The position numbers and the translations under genes were made by a program. This document shows, in pieces, positions 32,515 through 45,040 of a stretch of 64,000 bases of DNA (position 1 is the stretch's first letter; the number at the start of each line of letters is the position of its first letter). The notes beneath the pieces are model-generated. The model did not search any database. It had not been told where the DNA came from and saw only the letters and a program-made list of their open reading frames with translations. The stretch is from Lamellibrachia satsuma (taxonomy: Eukaryota > Annelida > Polychaeta > Sabellida > Siboglinidae). The stretch lies in contig BSQZ01000101.1 in assembly GCA_033239005.1 (NCBI GenBank), positions 1,634,001 through 1,698,000 of the forward strand, read 5' to 3'.

Positions 32515-32936
32515 GTTTAAAACATAATTGAAAACATGTTTTAGCTATTACGAAAACATTTAATATACTGTTTCGATCAAATGTTATTGTTTATAATAAA
32601 AAAAAATCCAGTATGCCTTTTTTAATTAAATATACGAGTATCGATCAAACATAATTGAAAACGTTTCATAGATGTTACAAATATATTTTGCATAGTGTAT
32701 CGAAAAAATGTTATTGTCTAAAATGGAAAAAGACAGATAAAATGCCTTTTTGCTGTGTGTAATTAAAATAATCTCATACATAGTTCTGAAATTCGTAGGT
32801 AATGTTACATAATTCCAATATGTCCAAATGGTCAGGTATAATATTGTAGTGTTTAACGAACAAGGAACATATTTGTGGTGGGGCGATATTATGTAGAAAC
32901 AGTTTTGTACTACAAAGGCTTAATAATATTTTGTAG

Positions 32937-33043
32937 ACGTGAACGAGTGTTCCAGCAACCCATGTCAAAATGGCGGCACGTGCAATGATGGAGATAACGG
33001 CTACACATGCTCCTGTGTAACTGGTTACGTTGGTAGCGAATGT
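32937..33043 (+). pseudogene. EGF exon 1, most diverged, damaged 3' end
   Basis: It keeps the acceptor and all six cysteines ([15 protein letters not shown], then [16 protein letters not shown]) with changes GDNG and VTG. The usual GGAACAG end is missing, and GTATAC follows the last cysteine directly. If that is the donor, the exon ends in phase 0 rather than 1 and would shift the frame of the next exon. Confidence 0.7.
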
Positions 33044-33413
33044 GTATACTTACTTATATAAATATATATATTGGAAACGCATGATTTTAGAGTAAAATAC
33101 ATGAACGTACGTGTCACCTATATTATAATATGTCAGTTGTAAATGCGCCTTAACATATTTATTACAATAGGGATATCAGGACATTCCAGCTGAGATTATA
33201 ATGATAATAATAAAACTATGTGAACACAAATTAAGAGAACACGCAGTTTATTTTGAAGATAATTTCAAAAGTTACTGTAGTAAAGATATGAAAAGACCAA
33301 CAGACAACTAAGATTAAACATAACTGATAACATGTTTCAGCTATTAAGAAAATATTTAATATGCTGTTTCGATAAAATGTTATTGTTTATAATTGAAAAA
33401 AGAAAAAAATGTA

Positions 33414-34661
33414 TGCAATCAACAACACAACACGGATATAGAGATATGAAAAGGCCAAATGAATGACGTTTATTGTCGGGATTAAAGGTAACCCCACTTT
33501 CAAAGCAATATAAAACAAAGAAATGTGGGCTCCACAACCCAATGCCAGGCTGAATACGCCCAATGTGAGCCTCGTGGTCGTCGGGTTCAATAGAGCCCAC
33601 ATTTCAACAAAAAGCATTAGCAGTATTCCCAGAACACAAAAAAGAAACAATGGCATTACTATTGTCATAGAACACTCTTAAACCAAATAGCATAATGCCC
33701 TACATGCTATCACGCAGTCTATGAATAGAACTACTTGCTTAAAAATCCACTAGATCTAACTGGTATAACTACAAAGGTGGGGCCAATTCGCCCCATTATA
33801 CGAAGAGTTCTAAAATCCAAGGTGGAAGGGAAGCGAGCTGCGTCCCAGCATTAAAACCCATGAACACTTCTGGGAAAGCCAACACTCCCATATCCACTAT
33901 CGAAAATCAAAAAATGGGAAAGCTTGGAGACATTGAACACCCCACTTCCACCAAAGATGTACAATTGCTGCTAACCTGTAAAACCACAACAGGGAGAAAG
34001 ATAGGGAGGAGGGTGGGATAAATTTGCAAAGCATATCTACTTGGTATGCTTTCACAAAACGAAGTGGCTAGTCCAAGTTTGAAATATGTAGCGTGGCACA
34101 GCTGGTGCGCTCTAAAAGGTTCAAAATATGAAAGCAGGAAAATTGGGTCACAGAGCGCGTCACCCAGTTCTGCTGGAATTAGCATATAGAATAAATTACC
34201 AATGAACCAATCATTAATTGTATGTGGTGTTGCTTACATAAAAACCCATATGCCACCTTGGCTGTTCCAATATCGCATATTCCCATTTATGCTATCAACA
34301 ACGCAAGACAGATATACATATATGAAAAGGCCAGATGAATCACGTTTATTGTGGGGATAAGCCCAATTTCAAACAAATGTAAAACAAAGAAACGTGGGCT
34401 CCACAACCCAACGCCAGGCTGACTACGCCCAATGCGTGCCTCCTGGACGTCGGGTTCAATAGAGCCCATATTTCAACAAAAAGCAGTAGCAGTATTCCTA
34501 GAACAAATAAAAGAGACAGTGGCACTATTATTGTCATAGAACAACATTAAACCAACTAGCATAATGCCCTACATGCTATCACGCTGTCTATGAATACAAC
34601 TGCCTCCTTAAAAATACACTAGCTCTAACTGGAATAACTACAAAGGTGGGACCAATTAGCC
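33414..34661 (-). repeat. Intronic module, unit 0 (most diverged copy)
   Basis: Contains both 379-bp-type repeats. The antisense hydrophobic frame I is open (33668-33387). Frame II (34537-34346) is shortened by a deletion near 34365, ending GLSPQ. This copy is the outlier for comparing the others. Confidence 0.7.
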
Positions 34662-35217
34662 ACCGGTGACCGACAGATTTGACCACCCCACCAACCAAGG
34701 CGAAAACAAATTGAGAGAACACAAAGATTATTTGGAAGGTAATTTCAAAAGTTACTGTACAAAAGATCTCAAAAGACCAAAAGACAACTAAGATTAAAAC
34801 ATAACTGATAACATGTTTTAACTATTACGAAAATATTTAATATATTGATTCGATAAAATGTTATTGTTTTAATCAAAACAAGAACATACAATATGCCTTT
34901 TTTTAACTAAATACACGAGTATCGATAAAACATAATTGATAACGTCTCATAGCTGTTACAAATATATTTTGCATAGTGTTTCGAGAAAATTGTATTGTCT
35001 AAAATGGAAACAAACAGATAGAATAACTTTTTGCTGTGAGAAATTAAAATAAACTCATACATAGTTCTGAAATTCGTAAGTGATGTTACATAATTCCAAC
35101 ATGTACAAATGGTCAGGTATAATATTGTAGCGTTAATCGAAAAAGGAACTTATGCGTGGTGTGGCGATATTCTGTAGAAATAGTTTTGTACTACAAATCC
35201 TTAATAATATTTTGTAG

Positions 35218-35331
35218 ACGTGAACGAGTGTTCCAGCAACCCATGTCAAAATGGCGGAACGTGCAATGATGGAGTTAACGGCTACACATGCTCCTGTGTT
35301 CCTGGTTACGTTGGCACCGAATGTGGAACAG
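35218..35331 (+). CDS. EGF exon 2 (type A)
   Basis: First fully intact exon of the array. Repeat text [24 protein letters not shown] serine codons like type B, unlike the TCT-AGC of the other A exons. Donor GTATATCT. Confidence 0.85.
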
Positions 35332-35713
35332 GTATATCTACTTACTTATATAAATATATATTGGAAACACATGATTTTAGAGTAAAAATACATGAACGTA
35401 CGTGCCAACTATATTATAATATGTCAGTTGTAAATGCGGCTTAACATATTTATTACAATAGGGCTATCAGGACATTCCAGCTGAGATTATAATGACAATA
35501 ATAACCCTATGTGAACACAAATTAAGAGAACACGCAGTTTATTTGGAAGATACTTTCAAAAGTTACTGTAGTAAAGATCTGAAAAGACCAAAAGACAACT
35601 AAGATTAAAACATAACTGGTAACATGTTTTAGCTATTAAGAAAATATTTAATATGCTGTTTCGATAAAATGTTATTGTTTATAATTGAAAAAAGAAAAAA
35701 AAGAAAAAATGTA

Positions 35714-36956
35714 TGCAATCAACAACACAACACGGATATAGAGATATGTAAAGGCCGAATGAATGACGTTTATTGTCGGGATTAAAGGTAACCCCACTTT
35801 CAAAGCAATATAAAACAAAGAAATGTGGGCTCCACAACCCAACGCCAGGCTGACTACGCCCAATGTGAGCCTCGTGGTCGTCGGTTTCAATAGAGCCCAC
35901 ATTTCAACAAAAAGTACTAGCAGACAAAAAAGAAACAATGGCATTACTATTGTCATAGAACACCCTTATACCAAATAGCATAATGCCCTACATGCTCTCA
36001 CGCAGTCTATGAATAAAACTACTTGCTTAAAAATACACTAGCTCTAACTGGAGTAACTACAAAGGTGGGGCCAATTCGCCCCATTATACGAAGAGTTCTA
36101 AAATCCAAGGTGGAAGGGAAACGAGCTGCGTCCCAGCATTAAAACCCGTGAACACTTCTGGGAAAGGCAAAACTCCCATGTCCACTATCGCAAATCAAAA
36201 AATGGGAAAGCTTGGAGACATGGAACACCACACTTCCACCAAAGATGTACAATTGTTGCTAACCTGTAAACACACAACAGGGAGAAAGATGGGGAGGAGG
36301 GTGGGACAAATTTGCAAATCGCATCCACTTGGTATGCTTTCACAAAACGAAGTGGCTAGTCCAAGTTTGAAATCTGTAGCGTCGCACAGCTGGTGCGCGC
36401 TGACTGGTTCAAAATATGGAGGCAAGCAAACTGGGTCACAAAGCGCGTCATCCAGTTCTGCTGGAATTAGCATATAGAATAAATTAGCAATGAACCAATC
36501 ATTAATTGTATGTGGTGTTGCTTGCATAAAAACCCGTATGCCACCTTGGCTGTGCCAATATCGCATATTCCCATTAATGCTATCAACAACGCAAGACAAA
36601 TATAGTGATATGAAAATGCCAACTGAATGACGTTTATTGTGGGGATTAAGGGTAAGCCCACTTTCAAAGAAATGTAAAACAAAGAAACGTGGGCTCCACA
36701 ACCCAACGCCAGGCTGACTACGCCCAATGCGAGCCTCCTGGACTTCGGGTTAAATAGAGCCCATATTTCAACACAAAGCAGTAGCAGTATTCCTAGAACA
36801 AATAAAAGAAACAGTGGCACTATTATTGTCATAGAACAACACTAAATCAAATAGCATAATGCACTACATGCGATCACGCTGTCTATGAATACAACTACCT
36901 GCTTAAAAATACACTAGCTCTAACTGGAATAACTACAAAGGTGGGGCCAATTCGCC
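35714..36956 (-). repeat. Intronic module, unit 1 (12-bp deletion)
   Basis: Frame I at 35956-35672 (94 codons) lacks TATTCCTAGAAC, an in-frame 12-bp deletion near 35914. The same deletion occurs in unit 4. Frame II at 36832-36467 is full length (121 codons). A plus-strand frame of 109 codons (36148-36477) lies in the spacer. Confidence 0.8.
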
Positions 36957-37511
36957 ACCGGTCACCGACACATTTGACCACCCCACCAACCCATGCGAAA
37001 ACAAATTAAGAGAACACGCAGTTTATTTGGAAGGTAATTTCAAAAGTTACAGTACTAAAAATCTCAAAAGACCAAAAGACAACTAAGATTAAAACATAAC
37101 TGATAACATGTTTTAACTATTACGAAAATATTTAATATACTGATTCGATAAGATGTTATTGTTTTAATCAAAACAAGAACATACAGTATGCCTTTTTAAA
37201 CTAAATACACGAGTATCGATAAAACATAATTGAAAACGTTTCATAGCTGTTACAAATATATTTTGCATAGTGTTTCGAGATAATTGTATTGTCTAAAATG
37301 GAAAAAAACAGATAGAATAACTTTTTGCTGTGAGAAATTAAAATAAACTCATACATAGTTCTGAAATTCGTAGGTAATGTTACATAATTCCAACATGTGC
37401 AAATGGTCAGGTATAATATTGTAGTGTTAATCGAAAAAGGAACATATGCGTGTTGTAGCGATATTCTGTGGAAACATTTATGTACTACATAAGCTTAATA
37501 ATATTTTGTAG

Positions 37512-37625
37512 ACGTGAACGAGTGTTCCAGCAACCCATGTCAAAATGGCGGCTCGTGCAATGATGGAGTTAACGGCTACACTTGCGCCTGTGTTCCTGGT
37601 TACGTTGGTACCGAATGTGGAACAG
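37512..37625 (+). CDS. EGF exon 3 (type B)
   Basis: Type-B marks: GGCTCGTGC (NGGSC), CTTGCGCCTGT (YTCAC), GGTACCGAATGT, donor GTATGTCT. Confidence 0.85.
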
Positions 37626-38324
37626 GTATGTCTACTTACTTATATAAATATATATTGGATACACATGATTTTAGGATAAAAATACATGAACTTACGTGTC
37701 AAATATATTATAATATGTCAGTTGTAAATGCGCCTTAACATATTTATTACAATAAGGATAACAGGACATTCCAGCTGAGCTGATGATGATTATAATAACA
37801 CGTATGTGAAAACAAATTAAGAGAACACGAAGTTTATTTGGAAGGTAATTTCAAAAGTTACTGTAGTAAAGATTTCTAAAAGACCAAAAGACAACTAAGA
37901 TTAAAACATAACTGGTAACATGTTTTAGATATTACGAAAATATTTAATATACCGTTTCGATAAAATGTTATTGTTTATAATCGATAAAAAAACATCCAAA
38001 ATGCCTTTTTTAACTAAATATACGAGTATCGATCAAACATAATTGAAAAAGTTTCGTAACTGTTACAAATATATTTTGCGTAGTGTATCGAAAAAAGTGT
38101 ATTGTCTGAAATGGAAAAAGACAGATACAATGCCTTTTTGCTGTGTGTAATTAAAATAATCTTATACATAGTTCTGAAATTCGTAGGTGATGTTACATAA
38201 TTCCAATATGTCCAAATGGTCAGGTATAATGTTGTATTGTTTAACGAACAAGGAACATATTCGTGGTGGGGTGATATTATGTAGAAATAGTTTTGTACTA
38301 CAAATCCTTAATAATATTTTGTAG

Positions 38325-38438
38325 ACGTGAACGAGTGTTCTAGCAACCCATGTCAAAATGGCGGAACGTGCAATGATGGAGTTAACGGCTACACATGCTC
38401 CTGTGTTCCTGGTTACGTTGGCACCGAATGTGGAACAG
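38325..38438 (+). CDS. EGF exon 4 (type A)
   Basis: Type A with GTTCTAGCAAC serine codons, NGGTC and YTCSC. Intron to exon 3 is 699 bp and to exon 5 is 2192 bp. Confidence 0.85.
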
Positions 38439-38820
38439 GTATATCTACTTACTTATATAAATATATATTGGAAACACATGATTTTAGAGTAAAAATACAT
38501 GAACGTACGTGCCAACTATATTATAATATGTCAGTTGTAAATGCGGCTTAACATATTTATTACAATAGGGCTATCAGGACATTCCAGCTGAGATTATAAT
38601 GACAATAATAACCCTATGTGAACACAAATTAAGAGAACACGCAGTTTATTTGGAAGATACTTTCAAAAGTTACTGTAGTAAAGATCTGAAAAGACCAAAA
38701 GACAACTAAGATTAAAACATAACTGGTAACATGTTTTAGCTATTAAGAAAATATTTAATATGCTGTTTCGATAAAATGTTATTGTTTATAATTGAAAAAA
38801 GAAAAAAAAGAAAAAATGTA

Positions 38821-40075
38821 TGCAATCAACAACACAACACGGATATAGAGATATGTAAAGGCCGAATGAATGACGTTTATTGTCGGGATTAAAGGTAACC
38901 CCACTTTCAAAGCAATATAAAACAAAGAAATGTGGGCTCCACAACCCAACGCCAGGCTGACTACGCCCAATGTGAGCCTCGTGGTCGTCGGTTTCAATAG
39001 AGCCCACATTTCAACAAAAAGTACTAGCAGTATTCCTAGAACACAAAAAAGAAACAATGGCATTACTATTGTCATAGAACACCCTTATACCAAATAGCAT
39101 AATGCCCTACATGCTCTCACGCAGTCTATGAATAAAACTACTTGCTTAAAAATACACTAGCTCTAACTGGAGTAACTACAAAGGTGGGGCCAATTCGCCC
39201 CATTATACGAAGAGTTCTAAAATCCAAGGTGGAAGGGAAACGAGCTGCGTCCCAGCATTAAAACCCGTGAACACTTCTGGGAAAGGCAAAACTCCCATGT
39301 CCACTATCGCAAATCAAAAAATGGGAAAGCTTGGAGACATGGAACACCACACTTCCACCAAAGATGTACAATTGTTGCTAACCTGTAAACACACAACAGG
39401 GAGAAAGATGGGGAGGAGGGTGGGACAAATTTGCAAATCGCATCCACTTGGTATGCTTTCACAAAACGAAGTGGCTAGTCCAAGTTTGAAATCTGTAGCG
39501 TCGCACAGCTGGTGCGCGCTGACTGGTTCAAAATATGGAGGCAAGCAAACTGGGTCACAAAGCGCGTCATCCAGTTCTGCTGGAATTAGCATATAGAATA
39601 AATTAGCAATGAACCAATCATTAATTGTATGTGGTGTTGCTTGCATAAAAACCCGTATGCCACCTTGGCTGTGCCAATATCGCATATTCCCATTAATGCT
39701 ATCAACAACGCAAGACAAATATAGTGATATGAAAATGCCAACTGAATGACGTTTATTGTGGGGATTAAGGGTAAGCCCACTTTCAAAGAAATGTAAAACA
39801 AAGAAACGTGGGCTCCACAACCCAACGCCAGGCTGACTGCGCCCAATGCGAGCCTCCTGGACTTCGGGTTAAATAGAGCCCATATTTCAACACAAAGCAG
39901 TAGCAGTATTCCTAGAACAAATAAAAGAAACAGTGGCACTATTATTGTCATAGAACAACACTAAATCAAATAGCATAATGCACTACATGCGATCACGCTG
40001 TCTATGAATACAACTACCTGCTTAAAAATACACTAGCTCTAACTGGAATAACTACAAAGGTGGGGCCAATTCGCC
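38821..40075 (-). repeat. Intronic module, unit 2 (reference copy)
   Basis: Repeat I is 38821-39199 and repeat II is 39697-40075, both 379 bp, same orientation, about 85-90% alike by eye, separated by 497 bp. Antisense frame I (39075-38779, 98 codons) starts MTIVMPLFLFCVLGILL; frame II (39951-39586, 121 codons) starts MTIIVPLFLLFVLGILL. Each has about three hydrophobic stretches (for example GVVSLALGCGAHISLFYIAL). About 18 of 23 codon differences between them are nonsynonymous, close to neutral expectation, so coding is doubtful. The terminal repeats suggest a small TRIM-like element or an old tandem duplication. Confidence 0.75.
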
Positions 40076-40630
40076 ACCGGTCACCGACACATTTGACCAC
40101 CCCACCAACCCATGCGAAAACAAATTAAGAGAACACGCAGTTTATTTGGAAGGTAATTTCAAAAGTTACAGTACTAAAAATCTCAAAAGACCAAAAGACA
40201 ACTAAGATTAAAACATAACTGATAACATGTTTTAACTATTACGAAAATATTTAATATACTGATTCGATAAGATGTTATTGTTTTAATCAAAACAAGAACA
40301 TACAGTATGCCTTTTTAAACTAAATACACGAGTATCGATAAAACATAATTGAAAACGTTTCATAGCTGTTACAAATATATTTTGCATAGTGTTTCGAGAT
40401 AATTGTATTGTCTAAAATGGAAAAAAACAGATAGAATAACTTTTTGCTGTGAGAAATTAAAATAAACTCATACATAGTTCTGAAATTCGTAGGTAATGTT
40501 ACATAATTCCAACATGTGCAAATGGTCAGGTATAATATTGTAGTGTTAATCGAAAAAGGAACATATGCGTGTTGTAGCGATATTCTGTGGAAACATTTAT
40601 GTACTACATAGGCTTAATAATATTTTGTAG

Positions 40631-40744
40631 ACGTGAACGAGTGTTCCAGCAACCCATGTCAAAATGGCGGCTCGTGCAATGATGGAGTTAACGGCTACAC
40701 TTGCACCTGTGTTCCTGGTTACGTTGGTACCGAATGTGGAACAG
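40631..40744 (+). CDS. EGF exon 5 (type B, Thr variant)
   Basis: Reads YTCTC instead of YTCAC (ACC for GCC), the only such B exon here. Confidence 0.85.
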
Positions 40745-41443
40745 GTATGTCTACTTACTTATATAAATATATATTGGATACACATGATTTTAGGATAAAA
40801 ATACATGAACTTACGTGTCAAATATATTATAATATGTCAGTTGTAAATGCGCCTTAACATATTTATTACAATAAGGATAACAGGACATTCCAGCTGAGCT
40901 GATGATGATAATAATAACACGTATGTGAAAACAAATTAAGAGAACACGAAGTTTATTTGGAAGGTAATTTCAAAAGTTACTGTAGTAAAGATTTCTAAAA
41001 GACCAAAAGACAACTAAGATTAAAACATAACTGGTAACATGTTTTAGATATTACGAAAATATTTAATATACCGTTTCGATAAAATGTTATTGTTTATAAT
41101 CGATAAAAAAACATCCAAAATGCCTTTTTTAACTAAATATACGAGTATCGATCAAACATAATTGAAAAAGTTTCATAACTGTTACAAATATATTTTGCGT
41201 AGTGTATCGAAAAAAGTGTATTGTCTGAAATGGAAAAAGACAGATACAATGCCTTTTTGCTGTGTGTAATTAAAATAATCTTATACATAGTTCTGAAATT
41301 CGTAGGTGATGTTACATAATTCCAATATGTCAAAATGGTCAGGTATAATGTTGTAGTGTTTAACGAACAAGGAACATATTCGTGGTGGGGTGATATTATG
41401 TAGAAATAGTTTTGTACTACAAATCCTTAATAATATTTTGTAG

Positions 41444-41557
41444 ACGTGAACGAGTGTTCTAGCAACCCATGTCAAAATGGCGGAACGTGCAATGATGGAG
41501 TTAACGGCTACACTTGCGCCTGTGTTCCTGGTTACGTTGGTACCGAATGTGGAACAG
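41444..41557 (+). CDS. EGF exon 6 (A/B hybrid)
   Basis: The first half is type A (GTTCTAGCAAC, GGAACGTGC) and the second half type B (CTTGCGCCTGT, GGTACCGAA, donor GTATGTCT). The switch lies in the shared AATGATGGAGTTAACGGC. The exon adds an extra 812-bp half-unit, so unit 2 has three exons. Confidence 0.85.
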
Positions 41558-42255
41558 GTATGTCTACTTACTTATATAAATATATATTGGATACACATGA
41601 TTTTAGGATAAAAATACATGAACTTACGTGTCAAATATATTATAATATGTCAGTTGTAAATGCGCCTTAACATATTTATTACAATAAGGATAACAGGACA
41701 TTCCAGCTGAGCTTATGATGATAATAATAACACGTATGTGAAAACAAATTAAGAGAACACGAAGTTGATTTGGAAGGTAATTTCAAAAGTTACTGTAGTA
41801 AAGATTTCTAAAAGACCAAAAGACAACTAAGATTAAAACATAACTGGTAACATGTTTAGATATTACGAAAATATTTAGTATGCCGTTTCGATAAAATGTT
41901 ATTGTTTATAATCGATAAAAAATCATCCAAAATGCCTTTTTTAACTAAATACACGAGTATCGATCAAACATAATTGAAAACGTTTCATAGCTGTTACAAA
42001 TATATTTTGCGTAGTGTATCGAAAAAAGTGTATTGTCTAAAATGGAAAAAGACAGATGCAATGCCTTTTTGCTGTGTGTAATTGAAATAATCTTATACAT
42101 AGTTCTGAAATTCGTAGGTGATGTTACATAATTCCAATATGTCCAAATGGTCAGGTATAATGTTGTAGTGTTTAACGAACAAGGAACATATTCGTGGTGG
42201 GGTGATATTATGTAGAAACAGTTTTGTACTACAAAGCCTTAATAATATTTTGTAG

Positions 42256-42369
42256 ACGTGAACGAGTGTTCTAGCAACCCATGTCAAAATGGCGGAACGT
42301 GCAATGATGGAGTTAACGGCTATACATGCTCCTGTGTTCCTGGTTACGTTGGCACCGAATGTGGAACAG
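42256..42369 (+). CDS. EGF exon 7 (type A)
   Basis: Type A with silent TATACATGC. The downstream intron carries its own variants (GATATTAGAATAAAA). Confidence 0.85.
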
Positions 42370-42751
42370 GTATATCTACTTACTTATATAAATATATATT
42401 GGAAACACATGATATTAGAATAAAAATATATGAACGTACGTGTCAACTATATTATAATATGTCAGTTGCAAATGCTCCTTAACATATTTATTACAATAGG
42501 GCTATCAGGACATTCCAGCTGAGATTATTATGATAATAATAACACTATGTGAGCACAAATTAAGAGAACACGCAGTTTATTTGGAAGATACTTTCAAAAG
42601 TTACTGTAGTAAAGATCTGAAAAGACCTAAAGACAACTAAGATTAAAACATAACTGGTAACATATTTTAGCTATTAAGAAAATATTTAATATGCTGTTTC
42701 GATAAAATGTTATTGTTTATAATTGAAAAAAGAAAAAAAAGAAAAAATGTA

Positions 42752-43843
42752 TACAATCAACAACACAACACGGATATAGATATATGTAAAGGCCGAATGA
42801 ATGACGTTTATTGTCGGGATTAAAGGTAACCCCACTTTCAAAGCAATAAAAAACAAAGAAATGTTGGCTCCACAACCCAACGCCAGGCTGACTACGTCCA
42901 ATGTGAGCCTCGTGGTCGTCGGTTTCAATAGAGCCCACATTTCAACAAAAAGTACTAGCAGTATTCCTAGAACACAAAAAAGAAATAATGGCATTACTAT
43001 TGTCATAGAACACCCTTATGCCAAATAGCATAATGCCCTACATGCTCTCACGCAGTCTATGAATAAAACTACTTGTTTAAAAATACACTATCTCTAACTG
43101 GAGTAATTACAAAGGTGGGGCCAATTCGCCCCATTATACGAAGAGTTCTAAAATCCAAGGTGGAAGGGAAACGAGCTGCGTCCCAGCATTAAAACCCGTG
43201 AACACTTCTGGGAAAGCCAAAAATCCCATGTCCACTATCGCAAATCAAAAAATGGGAAAACTTCGAGACATGGAACACCACACTTCCACCAAAGATGTAC
43301 AATTGCTGCTAACCTGTAAACACACAACAGGGAGAAAGATGGGGAGGAGGGTGGGAAAAATTTGCAAAGCGCATCCACTTGGTATGCTTTCACAAAACGA
43401 AGTCGCTAGTCCAAGTGTGAAATCTGTAGCGTCGCACAGCTGGTGCGTGCTGACTGGTTCAAAATATGGAGGCAGGCAAACTGGGTCACAGAGCGCTTCA
43501 TCCAGTTCTGCTGGAATTAGCATATAGAATAAATTAGCAATGAACCAATCATTAATTGTATGTGGTGTTGCTTGCATAAAAACCCATATGCCACCTTGGC
43601 TGTGCCAATATCGCATATTCCCATTAATGCTATAAACAACGCAAGACAAATATAGTGATATGAAAATGCCAAATGAATGACGTTTATTGTGGGGATTAAG
43701 GGTAAGCCCACTTTCAAAGAAATGTAAAACAAAGAAACGTGGGCTCCACAACCCAACGCCAGGCTGACTGCGCCCAATGCGAGCCTCCTGGACTTCGGGT
43801 TCTGGAATAACTGGAATAACTACAAAGGTGGGGCCAATTCGCC
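42752..43843 (-). repeat. Intronic module, unit 3 (repeat II deleted in part)
   Basis: Repeat I and frame I (43006-42710) are intact. Repeat II loses about 235 bp at 43801 (GGGTT joined to CTGGAATAAC), removing the start of frame II, whose remainder is 43777-43517. Two GGAATAACT copies meet at the joint. Confidence 0.75.
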
Positions 43844-44185
43844 ACCGGTCACCGACACATTTGACCACCCCACTAACCCATGCGAAAACAAATTAAGAGA
43901 ACACGCAGTTTATTTGGAAGGTAATTTCAAAAGTTACTGTACTAAAAATCTCAAAAGACCAAAAGACAACTAAGATTAAAACATAACTGATAACATGTTT
44001 TAGCTATTACGAAAATATTTAATATACTGATTCGATAAGATGTTATTGTTTTAATCTAAACAAGAACATACAGTATGCCTTTTTAAACTAAATACACGAG
44101 TATCGATAAAACATAATTGAAAACGTTTCATAGCTGTTACAAATATATTTTGCAAAGTGTTTCGAGATAATTGTATTGACTAAAA

Positions 44186-44228
44186 TGCTCCTGTGTTCCT
44201 GGTTACGTTGGCACCGAATGTGGAACAG
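44186..44228 (+). pseudogene. EGF exon 8, 3' fragment
   Basis: Only the last 43 bp of the exon remain (TGCTCCTGTGTTCC to GGAACAG), fused to upstream intron sequence (TTGACTAAAATG). The acceptor and four cysteines are gone. The exon end is type A but the following intron is type B (GGATACACATG). Confidence 0.8.
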
Positions 44229-44926
44229 GTATATCTATTTACTTATATAAATATATATTGGATACACATGATTTTAGGATAAAAATACATGAACTTACGT
44301 GTCAAATATATTATAATATGTCAGTTGTAAATGCGCCTTAACATATTTATTACAATAAGGATAACAGGACATTCCAGCTGAGCTTATGATGATAATAATA
44401 ACACGTATGTGAAAACAAATTAAGAGAACACGAAGTTGATTTGGAAGGTAATTTCAAAAGTTACTGTAGTAAAGATTTCTAAAAGACCAAAAGACAATTA
44501 AGATTAAAACATAACTGGTAACATGTTTTAGATATTACGAAAATATTTAATATACCGTTTCGATAAAATGTTATTGTTTATAATCGATAAAAAACATCCA
44601 AAATGCCTTTTTTAACTAAATATACGAGTATCGATCAAACATAATTGAAAAAGTTTCATAACTGTTACAAATATATTTTGCGTAGTGTATCGAAAAAAGT
44701 GTATTGTCTGAAATGGAAAAAGATAGATACAATGCCTTTTTGCTGTGTGTAATTAAAATAATCTTATACATAGTTCTGAAATTCGTAGGTGATGTTACAT
44801 AATTCCAATATGTCCAAATGGTCAGGTATAATGTTGTATTGTTTAACGAACAAGGAACATATTCGTGGTGGGGTGATATTATGTAGAAATAGTTTTGTAC
44901 TACAAATCCTTAATAATATTTTGTAG

Positions 44927-45040
44927 ACGTGAACGAGTGTTCTAGCAACCCATGTCAAAATGGCGGAACGTGCAATGATGGAGTTAACGGCTACACATGC
45001 TCCTGTATTCCTGGTTACGTTGGCACCGAATGTGGAACAG
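44927..45040 (+). CDS. EGF exon 9 (type A, Ile variant)
   Basis: Intact 114-bp exon with SCIPGYVG in place of SCVPGYVG. The intron after it has an extra TA in ATATATATATTGG. Confidence 0.85.

Noticed and set aside
36148..36477. 109-codon plus-strand frame in each intronic module
   Set aside because: It overlaps the minus-strand frames, has no recognisable domain, is cut short by a stop in several units and lacks good splice sites. Kept only as a remark under the module entries.
36195..36701. 168-190 codon minus-strand frames in each module
   Set aside because: They overlap hydrophobic frame II in another register, have no motif, and their starts vary from unit to unit. They are likely chance frames kept open by the high identity of units.
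38162..38356. 64-codon minus-strand frame [13 protein letters not shown], repeated in every unit
   Set aside because: It begins antisense to the EGF exon and its splice acceptor. Its repetition follows the array and gives no independent evidence of coding.
38821..40075. Standard LTR retrotransposon
   Set aside because: The 379-bp repeats do not start TG and end CA, and no target duplication, primer-binding site or retroviral-type gene is visible. A TRIM-like element remains possible.
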